From Bdellovibrio sp. 22V (GTDB taxonomy: Bacteria > Bdellovibrionota > Bdellovibrionia > Bdellovibrionales > Bdellovibrionaceae), in contig NZ_CP125854.1 of the NCBI RefSeq assembly GCF_030169785.1, positions 2,542,001 through 2,606,000 on the forward strand: a stretch of DNA of 64,000 nt, given 5' to 3'. A program made the translations under genes and the position numbers. Below are positions 43,268-51,967 of the stretch, in pieces (position 1 is the first letter of the stretch; each line of letters starts with the position of its first letter). The notes beneath the pieces were generated by a model. That model was not told where the DNA came from. It ran no database searches and saw only the letters and a list, made by a program, of their open reading frames with translations.

Positions 43268-43770
43268 TCGATTAAAAATTTGGGCGGAAGAGCGTAAAGA
43301 AGTTGCGCGTGCCCCGCCTGCGCTTGGGCAAAGGATTCGATCTCCAAAGCAAGAATCCCGCTTTTTTTAAGATCAATGAAACTTTCGGCTTTTCCACTTA
43401 ACATGAAACTGGCAAAGGCGCTTAAGTGCGGCTCATGTCCCACGATCGCAATACGACGGTACTGGCGCGCTTGCGTGCGCAGCCATTTCAAAAATGCCTG
43501 CGGCGGACTGTGCGGAACTAATTCCGCGGCTTCAAGCACTTTAGTTTCGTAATAAATTTGCGAGACGATTTCTGCCGTCTGCCGCGCACGAGTCAGCGGA
43601 CTGGAAACGATAACGTCGAGCTCTTTCACATGCTCGCGCAATTCAACGCAGACTTTTTGCATCTTCTTGCGCCCCTTCAAAGTCAAAGGGCGAAAGTAAT
43701 CCTCAAGACCTTTTTTCGCGAAGTCTTCCCGTTCTTCTGCAACTGCATGGCGAATGATAATCAGCTCCAC
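43264..43770 (-). CDS. sixA: SixA-type phosphohistidine phosphatase (histidine phosphatase superfamily)
   Basis: A 168-residue histidine phosphatase with RHG-motif variant LIIIRHAVAEE, SPLTRARQTAEIV and the HEPHLSAFASFM motif with its second His, matching the SixA subgroup that dephosphorylates histidine-phosphorylated proteins. The frame is open to 43905, but the family start is GTG 43770, 5 bp after the ppk stop, so the two are co-transcribed. PPK1 is itself a histidine-phosphorylated enzyme, so a functional link is possible but unproven. Confidence 0.85.
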   Translation of the reverse strand: MELIIIRHAVAEEREDFAKKGLEDYFRPLTLKGRKKMQKVCVELREHVKELDVIVSSPLTRARQTAEIVSQIYYETKVLEAAELVPHSPPQAFLKWLRTQARQYRRIAIVGHEPHLSAFASFMLSGKAESFIDLKKSGILALEIESFAQAQAGHAQLLYALPPKFLID

Positions 43771-43775
43771 AAATC

Positions 43776-45968
43776 CTATTCCGCTCCAGAGTGAGTCTCT
43801 TCCACCAATGTAACTCGCGCTTTTGCAATTTGCATCAAAGTTTGATGAATTCCCATGTCTTGAGAGGTTTTTCTTGTGTACGAACCGTCCGAGTTCATGT
43901 GCCACGCCTGTCTTTGTTCTTTTAGGCAGAGGTTAAGAATCTCCCAGCACTTTTCTTTGAGGGTGCGATCTAAAATTGGCACGATCGCCTCGACACGCGC
44001 GTGCAAATTACGATACATCCAATCGGCGGAGCCGATAAAAAATTCGCCATCGACAGGGTCTTTAGCGCCATTGCGGAAATAAAAGAGCCGCGAATGCTCC
44101 AAGAAACGCCCGATGATAGAGCTGACGCGAATACGTTCGCTCATTCCGGGCACGCCTGGACGAAGACAGCAAAATCCGCGCACGACCATGTCGATGTCGA
44201 CACCTTTTTGCGAAGCCGCATAAAGAGCCACGGCAATATCATTTTCCTCAAAGTTATTGAACTTAGCGACGATATGCGCGGGCCTTCCCGCTTTGGCATG
44301 CTCCGCTTCGCGCTCGATCATCGTTTTAAACTTCGTGAACATATTCACGGGCGCAATCAGAAGATTTTGATAGTTGCTTTTTAACGAACGACCGGTGAGG
44401 TAGTGAAAGAATTCGACAATGTCATTCGTGATTTCTTCTTTCGCGGTCAACAATCCCAGATCTGTATAAAATCTGGACGTCGTCACGTTGTAATTCCCCG
44501 TTCCGATGTGGGCGTAACACTTCAAGCCTTCGACTTCTTGACGGACCACCAAGGCAGTTTTCGCATGGGTCTTTAAACCCACGACGCCGTAAACGACGTG
44601 AACGCCGGCATTTTCCAGCTCCGTCGCCCAATAGATATTTCTTTCTTCGTCAAAGCGCGCTTTGAGTTCGACCAAGCACACGACTTGTTTGCCCTGCTCC
44701 GCTGCACGAATCAACGCCTTAATGAAAGGACTGTTGTCGCCGGTGCGATACAAAGTCATTTTAATCGCAAGAACCTTAGGATCTTCACTGGCCACACGAA
44801 TGAATTTTTCGACAGAAGCTGCAAAGCTTTCATAAGGATTATGCACAAGCTGATCAGCCATTTTTATCGAGTTAAAAATCCCCGTGCCTTCTTCGGCAAA
44901 TGCCGGGGACACCACCGGCGTGTAGGGCTCAAACTTTAGCTTCGGCAAATTCAAATCGGAAATCGCCGCCAGATCGGTGTAATCCAGCATTGATGGAAGT
45001 TCATAAATGTCTTCTTCGGTAATTTCCAATTCTTCCATCAGAAATTTCAGCATCCATGGATCCGGATGAGGACCATGCTCAAGACGGACCACCTCCGCAA
45101 AGCGGCGCTGACGAAGTTCTTCTTCAATCGCCTCAAGCAAATCTTCGGCATCTTCCTGATCCTGATCTGAATCCGCATTACGAGTCAGACGAAATGGCAT
45201 GACATCGAGCACTTGCATTGATGGAAACAAATCGGCCAAATTTTCTTTAATCACTTCGAGCAGACTGACGAAACGCAAAACCGAGGATTCCGGATCGACG
45301 CGAATCCACTGCGGCAATACTTTGGGGATCTTCACCCGCGCAAAAAGTTTATCTTCGCCGTTGGGATGCTTCAACGTCACACCCAAGGAGATAGACAAAT
45401 TTGAAATAAACGGAAACGGATGTCCTGGATCAACTGAAAGTGGCGTTAAAACCGGGAAAACGTTTTTGTTATAGTACTTTTTAACAAGTTCTTTTTCTTT
45501 TTCAGAAAGTTCTTTCCAGGATACAAGAAAGACACCTTCTTTTTCCAACGAAGGCTTCAGTGATTTATTGAAACACTGAGCCTGATCCTGCAACATCGGC
45601 ACGACCACTTGGCGAATTTCATGCAACTGATGCAGCGGCGTTTTTCCGTCGGAAGACTTCGGTGAAATTCCGTAAGCCACATGGCGCTTCAATCCGCCTA
45701 CGCGCTTCATAAAAAACTCGTCTAAGTTCGAACCCGAGATGCTCAGAAATTTCACGCGCTCTAACAGAGGGTTGCGGACATCTTCCGCCTCTGCGAGCAC
45801 TCGTCTATTAAAATTCAGCCATCCAATTTCACGGCTCGAAAAAAGACTTTCAGATGACAGAGGATGCTCTACAACTTTGGGCTTTCTCGTCGATTTCTTT
45901 TTAGATGTGCGTTTCGGCGAAGCCACTTTTGGCGTATTCAAAGAATCCTCCTTGACTCTCTCGCTCAT
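43776..45968 (-). CDS. ppk1: Polyphosphate kinase 1
   Basis: A 730-residue enzyme that polymerises the gamma phosphate of ATP into inorganic polyphosphate. The N domain starts at REIGWLNFNRRVLAEAED, the DEFFMKRVGGL segment follows, and the phospholipase-D-like catalytic domains show KTHAKTALVVRQE with the autophosphorylated His, GTGNYNVTTSRFYTDLGL and the IGSADWMYRNLHARVEA end. A basic N-terminal tail (first ~40 residues, Lys/Ser/Arg-rich) precedes the fold. ATG 45968 lies 52 bp from divergent thiL; an in-frame upstream start at 46037 would overlap it. Confidence 0.96.
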   Translation of the reverse strand: MSERVKEDSLNTPKVASPKRTSKKKSTRKPKVVEHPLSSESLFSSREIGWLNFNRRVLAEAEDVRNPLLERVKFLSISGSNLDEFFMKRVGGLKRHVAYGISPKSSDGKTPLHQLHEIRQVVVPMLQDQAQCFNKSLKPSLEKEGVFLVSWKELSEKEKELVKKYYNKNVFPVLTPLSVDPGHPFPFISNLSISLGVTLKHPNGEDKLFARVKIPKVLPQWIRVDPESSVLRFVSLLEVIKENLADLFPSMQVLDVMPFRLTRNADSDQDQEDAEDLLEAIEEELRQRRFAEVVRLEHGPHPDPWMLKFLMEELEITEEDIYELPSMLDYTDLAAISDLNLPKLKFEPYTPVVSPAFAEEGTGIFNSIKMADQLVHNPYESFAASVEKFIRVASEDPKVLAIKMTLYRTGDNSPFIKALIRAAEQGKQVVCLVELKARFDEERNIYWATELENAGVHVVYGVVGLKTHAKTALVVRQEVEGLKCYAHIGTGNYNVTTSRFYTDLGLLTAKEEITNDIVEFFHYLTGRSLKSNYQNLLIAPVNMFTKFKTMIEREAEHAKAGRPAHIVAKFNNFEENDIAVALYAASQKGVDIDMVVRGFCCLRPGVPGMSERIRVSSIIGRFLEHSRLFYFRNGAKDPVDGEFFIGSADWMYRNLHARVEAIVPILDRTLKEKCWEILNLCLKEQRQAWHMNSDGSYTRKTSQDMGIHQTLMQIAKARVTLVEETHSGAE

Positions 45969-46020
45969 TATTTCACAATAAAGCCAATTTTTTGGCAATG
46001 TCTTCTCAGGGAAAAATACT

Positions 46021-46971
46021 ATGCAAAACACTCCCAAGGAATGGGCTCTTATTCAAAAAATTCGTTATCGGGTCCAGCGTCAAAACGATCACACGGTCGT
46101 GCCGTTGGGTGATGATGCTTTCGTTTTTAAGAACTTCCCTGGCTATTCGGTGATTTGCCAAGACATGATGGTTGAAGATGTGCACTTTAGCCTCGACTAT
46201 TTCAGCGCTTTCGATCTTGGCTACAAGGCTTTAGCAGTGAATTTGAGCGACATCGCCGCTATGGGAGCCCAACCGCACTTTGCCCAAGTGTCTTTGGCCT
46301 TGCCGAAAAAAATAAACGATTCTTGGCTTGACGAATTCTACATGGGCATGAGTCAGCTCGCCGACGAACATCACTGTGAAATTGTCGGTGGAGATCTGAC
46401 CGCTTCCGGAGACAAACTCACGATCGACGTCAGTATCCACGGCAGCTGTCCGAAACCGCTGACTAGAAAAGGCGCACAGCCTGGAGATCTTCTTCTTTCC
46501 AGCGGATTTTTAGGTTTGTCTTACACCGGCTTCATCGCCTTGAAAAAAAACAAAGAAGATTTTCTTACAGCCAAACAAAAACATCTTCGCCCCAAACCAC
46601 GTTTGGATCTCGTCGCGGAATTACAAGAAAAGAAAGATAAAATTCACGCGCTTATGGATTGCAGCGACGGCCTGGTGAACGATGCTTTGCAATTAATACC
46701 GAATGAAAGCGGCCTCCACATCTTTATCGACAACCTTCCGATCCACGAAGAAACCGCCAAGATGTCTTTTGAACTGGATGTCGCCACCGAGGATCTGGCT
46801 TTGTGGGGCGGCGAAGACTACGAGCTGCTCATTGCGATTTCTCCGGACGATTATGACAAGTTCCAAAATTGGAAACTTGTTGGTCAGTTCACAAATGCAC
46901 CCGGAGTTTTTGTCACTTATGCCGACGGCAAAGAGGAAATAAAAGAATTTAAGGGCTGGAGACATTTTTAA
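46021..46971 (+). CDS. thiL: Thiamine-monophosphate kinase
   Basis: Phosphorylates thiamine monophosphate to the cofactor thiamine diphosphate. The 316-residue AIR-synthase-like ATPase shows GDDAFVF, MMVEDVHF, the LSDIAAMGAQP segment, VGGDLTASGD, the MDCSDGLVNDALQL substrate motif and GGEDYELL. ATG 46021 is the family start. No thiamine riboswitch is evident in the 52-bp gap to ppk1. Confidence 0.95.
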   Translation: MQNTPKEWALIQKIRYRVQRQNDHTVVPLGDDAFVFKNFPGYSVICQDMMVEDVHFSLDYFSAFDLGYKALAVNLSDIAAMGAQPHFAQVSLALPKKINDSWLDEFYMGMSQLADEHHCEIVGGDLTASGDKLTIDVSIHGSCPKPLTRKGAQPGDLLLSSGFLGLSYTGFIALKKNKEDFLTAKQKHLRPKPRLDLVAELQEKKDKIHALMDCSDGLVNDALQLIPNESGLHIFIDNLPIHEETAKMSFELDVATEDLALWGGEDYELLIAISPDDYDKFQNWKLVGQFTNAPGVFVTYADGKEEIKEFKGWRHF

Positions 46972-47042
46972 TTCACAGACTTCTGTTTTTGCCCGCGAAA
47001 AACGCCGTCTCAGAGTGAGATTTCCTTAAGACAGAACGCCAT

Positions 47043-47600
47043 TTGTCCGAAAAGAAAGACATGACGAGTCTCGCGAGATATCATGGGCGCAGTCCCCGCT
47101 ACATTTTAAATACGGAAGACGACAGCCTCATTCGCGTGGCCGGCCCCAAACAGGTTCCTTGGGAAGAAGGCACTGAAATCAAAAATGTTTCGCTTACGGG
47201 ATTGGCATTCACGGCTCCCGACGACCTTTGCCCTCTTCTTGGCGAAGTGGTGAAAATTCAATTCACTCCTCCGGGCTCAAAACAGATGGCTTGTTATGGC
47301 ATCGTCACCCGCCTGGAAAATATCACCGACTCTCGCACTCTTGTTGGCGTTCATTTCTATAAGCTCGAAATGTCACAAAGAATCGTCCTCGCACAAGGGC
47401 TTGCGCGCAAGTTCAAAGAGACTCAAGACCGAGGTCACATTGACGATCTGCTCAATCGCCCCGCTACAAAAATCAGCCTGACAAGCCTGCCGCAACTCGT
47501 GATGATGGCGTTGCTTGCAACTTTTTGGTGCGCTACCATTTGGATGCTTTTCCGCTTCGAGTACGTGGGCCTTTATAAAAAACTGCTCGGTCTTTTCTAA
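47043..47600 (+). CDS. PilZ-like protein with C-terminal membrane helix
   Basis: A 185-residue protein. A PilZ-like region (about 12-120) contains RYHGRSPRY, the NVSLTGLAF segment that recalls the (D/N)xSxxG motif, and VGVHFYKLE. A membrane helix lies near residues 150-170 and a short tail follows. PilZ domains bind cyclic di-GMP; the N-terminal RxxxR is only partly visible (RYHGRSPR), so binding is uncertain. Start is TTG 47043 or ATG 47061; neither has a strong Shine-Dalgarno. It overlaps the convergent LysR gene by 4 bp. Confidence 0.6.
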   Translation: MSEKKDMTSLARYHGRSPRYILNTEDDSLIRVAGPKQVPWEEGTEIKNVSLTGLAFTAPDDLCPLLGEVVKIQFTPPGSKQMACYGIVTRLENITDSRTLVGVHFYKLEMSQRIVLAQGLARKFKETQDRGHIDDLLNRPATKISLTSLPQLVMMALLATFWCATIWMLFRFEYVGLYKKLLGLF

Positions 47601-48496
47601 GTTTCCGCCCAAACCATGTCTTTAAGTTTTTTCGCCGCAAACTCGGTAAACTTCTTAATTTTTAAGGGCACTTCTTTTTGTTCCGGCATCACGATGCTTA
47701 AGGGAACTTCCGCGCCTTTAAGATTCTTATAGATATGCACCAAGCGTCCCGCTTTGATGTGCGCGCTACAAAGAAATTCCGGAATAAACCCGACACCTTT
47801 TCCTAAAAGGGCCAGCTCTACAAGTGCCGAAGGATTGTTGACCGTGAAAATAGGATTCGTTTTGAGTTGAACTTTTTTACCTTCCGGCGATTTCCACACA
47901 TCCAATTTTTGCGTCATTCCCAAAAAAGGCAGGGAGCTAAACTGCGACAGATCTTCCCAATGACGATAGCGTTCCAAAAATCCCGGCGAAGCGACAAAAA
48001 TATTTCCGATGGTTCCGATCTTTCTGACTCGCAAAGAACTGTCCTTAAGGTGCCCCGCGCGAATCGCCACGTCCACAGATTCTTTCACCAAATCAACCAC
48101 GGCTTGAGTCAGCAAAATCTCAAAACGCACTCGCGGATAAAGTTTCGTAAACTCATCCAAAATCGGCGGCAGATGACGCACGCCCATGTCGTCAGAGGCT
48201 GTGATTTTAATAAGCCCTGAAACTTCGGCCGTGGACTCGCTCACTTCATTTGTTAGACTCTCTAAACCTTCCACAAGACCTTGTGCTCGCTCGTAAAAAG
48301 CCCGTCCCGTTTCGGTCAGCTGAAACTGTCTTGTTGTGCGATAGATGAGCTGCACACCCAGTTCTTTTTCCAATGCCGCCAAACGGCGACTGACGCGTGA
48401 CTTCGGTTGCCGCAAAACTTCCGCCGCACGCGTGAAGCTTCCGGCCTGCACAAGTCTCACAAAAGTACGTATTTGGTTGAGATCTAATTGTTCCAT
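47597..48496 (-). CDS. LysR-family transcriptional regulator
   Basis: A 299-residue regulator from ATG 48496 with the LysR winged helix (LNQIRTFVRLVQAGSFTRAAEVLRQPKSRVSRRLAALEKELGVQLIYR) and a substrate-binding domain starting near residue 90 (GLIKITASDDMGVRHLP). Family position and divergence from the yceI-ygiD pair (94 bp) suggest it controls them, with a 10-bp palindrome (ATCG-GT-CGAT) at 48544-48553 as possible operator. Inducer unknown. Confidence 0.88.
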   Translation of the reverse strand: MEQLDLNQIRTFVRLVQAGSFTRAAEVLRQPKSRVSRRLAALEKELGVQLIYRTTRQFQLTETGRAFYERAQGLVEGLESLTNEVSESTAEVSGLIKITASDDMGVRHLPPILDEFTKLYPRVRFEILLTQAVVDLVKESVDVAIRAGHLKDSSLRVRKIGTIGNIFVASPGFLERYRHWEDLSQFSSLPFLGMTQKLDVWKSPEGKKVQLKTNPIFTVNNPSALVELALLGKGVGFIPEFLCSAHIKAGRLVHIYKNLKGAEVPLSIVMPEQKEVPLKIKKFTEFAAKKLKDMVWAET

Positions 48497-48543
48497 ATAT
48501 GCAACAGTATATCCTAAAGATGTCACCTACCGCAATAATCTAA

Positions 48544-48553
48544 ATCGGTCGAT
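48544..48553. promoter_or_regulatory. Short palindrome in the LysR/yceI divergent region
   Basis: ATCG-GT-CGAT is perfectly symmetric and lies 38 bp before the yceI start and 48 bp before the LysR start, within the only shared control region. The T-N11-A LysR pattern is not certain, so the site is a candidate only. Confidence 0.3.
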
Positions 48554-48590
48554 ACTAAGTTCGTCAAATAAACAAAAAAGGAGAACTACA

Positions 48591-49193
48591 ATGACAAAAC
48601 TTATTCTTGGAACTTTGGTGACGCTTGCTGGATTGAACGCTTTCGCAGGTAAATCGATCCCTGCAGGTTCTTATACTATTGATGCGGCTCACTCTAAAGT
48701 CGGTTTTGAAGTGCCTCACTTGGTCATCGCGACAGTGGAAGGCCGCTTCACGCAATTCGATGGCTCTATCGTAATTGATCCAAAATTGGAAAAATCAAAA
48801 GCCAATATGAACATCGATGTGGCAACCGTGAATACAGACAATAAAGACCGTGACGACCACTTGAGAAGTGCGGACTTCTTTGACTCTGCAAAGAACCCTA
48901 AAATGACGTTTGTCACAAAGAAAATCGTCGGCACACCGGATAAGTTGAAATTAGTTGGTGATTTGACGTTAAAAGGTAAAACTAAAGAAGTGACTCTGGA
49001 TGCGAAATACTTGGGTGATGTGAACGATCCGTTCGGAAATCACAAGATCGCATTCTCTGCGACAGGTAAAATCAATCGCAAGGACTTCGGTCTTTCTTGG
49101 CACAAAGCTGTCGAAGTAGGCCCGGTGGTTGGTGACGAAGTGACTTTGATCATCAAGATTGAAGCCAACAAGCCAATCGAAAAGAAAGGTTAA
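48591..49193 (+). CDS. YceI-family periplasmic protein
   Basis: A 200-residue secreted beta-barrel lipocalin-like protein with signal peptide (1-19, ending AFA) and the YceI pattern: GSYTIDAAHSKVGFEV, VEGRFTQFDGSIV, a DNKDRDDHLRSADFFD segment, GDLTLKGKTKEVTLD and SATGKINRKDFGLSWHKAVE. YceI-like proteins bind isoprenoid or other lipid ligands. AAAGGAG precedes ATG 48591. The ygiD gene follows 4 bp after its stop, and a shared LysR gene lies divergent. Confidence 0.9.
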   Translation: MTKLILGTLVTLAGLNAFAGKSIPAGSYTIDAAHSKVGFEVPHLVIATVEGRFTQFDGSIVIDPKLEKSKANMNIDVATVNTDNKDRDDHLRSADFFDSAKNPKMTFVTKKIVGTPDKLKLVGDLTLKGKTKEVTLDAKYLGDVNDPFGNHKIAFSATGKINRKDFGLSWHKAVEVGPVVGDEVTLIIKIEANKPIEKKG

Positions 49194-49197
49194 TATC

Positions 49198-49968
49198 ATG
49201 TCTCGAATGCCTGTGTTGTTTGTTGGTCACGGTTCTCCGATGAATGCGTTGGAGAAAAATCCTCTCACAGAGGGACTCGCAGCCTTGGGAAAATCTCTTC
49301 CCAAACCACAGGCCATCCTTTGTGTCTCCGCTCACTGGGAGACACAAGGGACGCAAGTTCTTTATAATGCGGAGCCTCCGACTATTCATGATTTCTACGG
49401 CTTTCCGAAACCTTTATTCGACGTTCAGTATCCCGCACGCGGCCCTTTGGCGCTGGCACATGAAACACAGAAGCTCCTCCCCAATGCGACACTGAATGAA
49501 AAATGGGGCTTGGATCATGGAACCTGGTCGGTCTTAGTGCATATGTATCCGCATGCGGATATTCCCACATATCAAGTAAGCATCGACGTCACTAAAACTA
49601 CGGAACAACACCTTGAGATGGGCCGTCATCTTGCGTCCCTTCGTGAAAAAGGTGTGTTGATTTTAGGAACAGGCAATATCGTTCATAACTTGAGAATGCT
49701 ACAGTGGCGGGACCCTAAAGCCGTTTTTCCGTGGGCGGAAGAGTTTGATCTAGGAATCAAAAAGGCCTTGGAAGAACGCGATGAGAAGACACTCTTGCAC
49801 TACGAGCAAAAGTTCGGAGAAGCCGCCGATCTTTCAGTTCCGTCGCCTGAGCACTATCTTCCATTACTCTATTGTTATGGGGCTAGTGAAAAAGATGATA
49901 AACTTTCGTTCCCTTATGAGGGTTACGAAATGGGCAGTCTCTCGATGCGCTCGGTTCTTTGGTCATAA
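49198..49968 (+). CDS. DODA-type extradiol dioxygenase (YgiD-like)
   Basis: A 256-residue protein of the LigB-like aromatic dioxygenase family (4,5-DOPA dioxygenase group): GHGSPMNALE, AILCVSAHWET, PTIHDFYGFPK, GLDHGTWSVLVHMYP and GTGNIVHNL provide the zinc/iron-binding His and the family loops. The true substrate in bacteria is unclear. ATG 49198 begins 4 bp after the yceI stop. A bidirectional terminator follows at 49969-49995. Confidence 0.88.
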   Translation: MSRMPVLFVGHGSPMNALEKNPLTEGLAALGKSLPKPQAILCVSAHWETQGTQVLYNAEPPTIHDFYGFPKPLFDVQYPARGPLALAHETQKLLPNATLNEKWGLDHGTWSVLVHMYPHADIPTYQVSIDVTKTTEQHLEMGRHLASLREKGVLILGTGNIVHNLRMLQWRDPKAVFPWAEEFDLGIKKALEERDEKTLLHYEQKFGEAADLSVPSPEHYLPLLYCYGASEKDDKLSFPYEGYEMGSLSMRSVLWS

Positions 49969-49995
49969 AAAAAGGAGGTTTTACACCTCCTTTTT
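49969..49995 (+). terminator. Bidirectional intrinsic terminator between convergent units
   Basis: AAAAAGGAGGT (49969-49979) and ACCTCCTTTTT (49985-49995) are exact complements around a 5-nt loop. The T-run faces the plus-strand yceI-ygiD unit, and the mirrored A-run can end the minus-strand gene at 49999 as well. Confidence 0.85.
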
Positions 49996-49998
49996 CTT

Positions 49999-50985
49999 CT
50001 ACAGAAGCATGAAATTTCCGTAAATTCGCCCCGTCACTTTATTTCTAATATAGAATCGCGCAATACTGTCTTCTTTGTAAATAAGCTCGAAATCAGAAAC
50101 GTTATGACGTTCTTTTCTGAAGGCGTCGCTCATAAAACTGCGCGGGCTGTTCAGCAAAAGATATTCATAAAGAGCTTCCGCTAAAAATCCACCCTGCCCC
50201 AGAGACAAAGACACAGCTAATTGGTTCGACCAAGCATCTACACATCCGTCAATAGGGCTTTGTGCTGCCGAACGCTGCATGCATTGAAAAGTGTCCTGCC
50301 CAATAAGCACATCCGCGGCAAAGTTATGACCTGCTTGAATATCCAGGACAAAGGCTACTTTCACCAAGTTTGCACCATCGCCGATGACTTGATGAAAGTT
50401 GGAATAAAAAGTCCATTGCTGAGCGATTGTTGGTTCCGGGTTTTCCAAAAGAACTTGGGTCGCCATTTCAAGCTGAATCATTTGATCATAACGAATCTTG
50501 GGATTTACAACCCACATCGCCTCATGCAAAAGAATCGCCGCTTGCTCAACCGGCTTCAACTGAAAGAACGCCGGAAAAAGAACGGTTTGCTTCTTTTTAG
50601 GGAATGTCAGAGCGAACAATACCACTTCTTCTTTTGGCAGCTTCATTATCTCGGAATATTCGCGAATAATAGATGCAAATGAGCTGTCATCAAGACGAGC
50701 TTCATCCACCTTAAAGAAAGCTCGGCGCGAAGACGGAATAAGATTTTCGAAAATGGTTTTCTTAGACTCATCCGTCAGCATCAGCTTTTGCATCATCGGT
50801 GCAATTAGATTTAATCCCGGAACTTCCGTAGGCCCCAAAGTTCGTTTTTGCACGGGAATCTTCGCACTTCCAAAAGTCGCATACTCTCCGTTGATCTCAA
50901 CTCCGCCGCCGCCATTCACAACTTCGGTGCCAGCATGCGCGACAAAACCACAAAACAAAAGAGCAGTCAGGATCAGGCTTTTCAT
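49999..50985 (-). CDS. Exported protein coupled to a TIGR02147-type regulator
   Basis: A 328-residue exported protein with a signal peptide (ending VAHA) and mature start GTEVVNGGGGVEIN. The middle has AAILLHEAMWVVNPKIRYDQ, which recalls a partial metallopeptidase helix (HE but no second H at the zincin position), and C-terminal GQDTFQCMQ and DGCVDAW cysteines. ATG 50985 lies in the TGA stop of the upstream regulator gene (TGATG) with CGGAG before it, so the pair is translationally coupled. Family is frequent near TIGR02147 genes in Bdellovibrio; function unknown. Confidence 0.6.
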   Translation of the reverse strand: MKSLILTALLFCGFVAHAGTEVVNGGGGVEINGEYATFGSAKIPVQKRTLGPTEVPGLNLIAPMMQKLMLTDESKKTIFENLIPSSRRAFFKVDEARLDDSSFASIIREYSEIMKLPKEEVVLFALTFPKKKQTVLFPAFFQLKPVEQAAILLHEAMWVVNPKIRYDQMIQLEMATQVLLENPEPTIAQQWTFYSNFHQVIGDGANLVKVAFVLDIQAGHNFAADVLIGQDTFQCMQRSAAQSPIDGCVDAWSNQLAVSLSLGQGGFLAEALYEYLLLNSPRSFMSDAFRKERHNVSDFELIYKEDSIARFYIRNKVTGRIYGNFMLL

Positions 50986-51791
50986 CAAGACTCCGTAATT
51001 TCAAAAAGTTGGAAGTTCATACAATAAACGGAGTCGCGAACAGGATCCGTTTCCAGCTCGGCCATCAATTGACGACGGAACTGACGTAAGCGGTCTTTAG
51101 CAAAAGGCAGCTTTTCTTTATTGATCGAAAGCATGATCGAAGAAAAGTCGCGCATTTCCATCGGTTGTTTATCGATAGCGACCAACGCTTTGGAGATCAC
51201 TTGTTTGTGATAACTACGCACGGCTTCTTGCGGAATATCCGGCGTCGTTGTGCGCGCCATATGCGTCGGCTCCCACACTCCGTTTTTATTCACGATAAGT
51301 TTCAATCTTTCCAAGCGTTCTAAGGAATCCATCACTAGATTCGCATTAATTCCCAAACGCTTGGCAATAAAATCCGGCGTAAATTCAATGCTCGGAGTTT
51401 GAAGCAACTCGAGGATCGCAATATTATGCCAGTCCGAAACAAGTTTGAACTCGTCCTCACCGATGCGCGTAAAGGCTTCGTTGCGCTGCTGCACCCGCTG
51501 AATCGAGAGATTTCTGATCACCGTGCTGCGGGCGTGTTCTGATAGAACGAGATTGATAAAAAGCTCTTTATCCGAGTCCGAAAAACCCAAGCGTTCGGCG
51601 ATTTTTACCGCACGCTCTTCAGATAAACCGACTTTTCCATTGATGACTTCACTGAGACGGGATACAGGCACCGCAAGATCGCGAGCAAATGCTCGCAGAG
51701 AATAAGAAGGATTGCGCTTCTTTCTGATTTCAAGCTCGTTGACCAAAAATGACCTGTAATTCAAATATTTTTGACTCATGCTAAAAGGCAT
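50985..51791 (-). CDS. TIGR02147-family (DUF4423) putative transcriptional regulator
   Basis: A 268-residue protein with an N-terminal helix-turn-helix region (NPSYSLRAFARDLAVPVSRLSEVINGKVGLS) and the TIGR02147-type continuation LNYRSFLVNELEIRKKRN at the start plus a C-terminal domain with IAKRLGINANLVMDSLERLERLKL and RDFSSIMLSINKEKLPFAKDRLRQFRRQL. The family is known from Fibrobacter and Bdellovibrio and is usually followed by an exported protein, as here. ATG 51791 has GAGG upstream; ATG 51779 is an alternative. A 13-bp palindrome lies upstream. Confidence 0.85.
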   Translation of the reverse strand: MPFSMSQKYLNYRSFLVNELEIRKKRNPSYSLRAFARDLAVPVSRLSEVINGKVGLSEERAVKIAERLGFSDSDKELFINLVLSEHARSTVIRNLSIQRVQQRNEAFTRIGEDEFKLVSDWHNIAILELLQTPSIEFTPDFIAKRLGINANLVMDSLERLERLKLIVNKNGVWEPTHMARTTTPDIPQEAVRSYHKQVISKALVAIDKQPMEMRDFSSIMLSINKEKLPFAKDRLRQFRRQLMAELETDPVRDSVYCMNFQLFEITES

Positions 51792-51816
51792 AACTTAACC
51801 TCGAACTCAGTGTCAC

Positions 51817-51863
51817 TGACGGTCCGTCATTAAAGGCGCTCAATATGTTCCATTGTGTTCCAT
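51817..51863 (-). promoter_or_regulatory. Candidate operator/promoter region of the TIGR02147 gene
   Basis: TGACGG-T-CCGTCA (51817-51829) is a perfect palindrome 25 bp upstream of ATG 51791. Further up, the octamer ATGGAACA occurs twice in the same orientation on the minus strand at 51846-51853 and 51856-51863, 10 bp apart (one helical turn). Autoregulation by the encoded helix-turn-helix protein is inference. Confidence 0.45.
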
Positions 51864-51917
51864 ATTTCCAGTTTTATTTTGGCGCAGGGATTTTTTTTAA
51901 TTGCGAAGAATTGAGAT

Positions 51918-51955
51918 AAAAAGAGGGAGTTCGTTGTATCGAACTCCCTCTTTTT
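51918..51955 (-). terminator. Intrinsic terminator of the small protein gene at 51968
   Basis: AAAAAGAGGGAGTTCG (51918-51933) and CGAACTCCCTCTTTTT (51940-51955) form a perfect 16-bp stem with a 6-nt loop. Flanking A and T runs make it bidirectional. It lies 12 bp beyond the stop of the minus-strand small protein. Confidence 0.88.
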
Positions 51956-51967
51956 AAGTATCTTAAA

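Noticed and set aside
45969-46020. TPP riboswitch before thiL
   Set aside because: The 52-bp gap is too short and lacks the conserved THI-box sequence.
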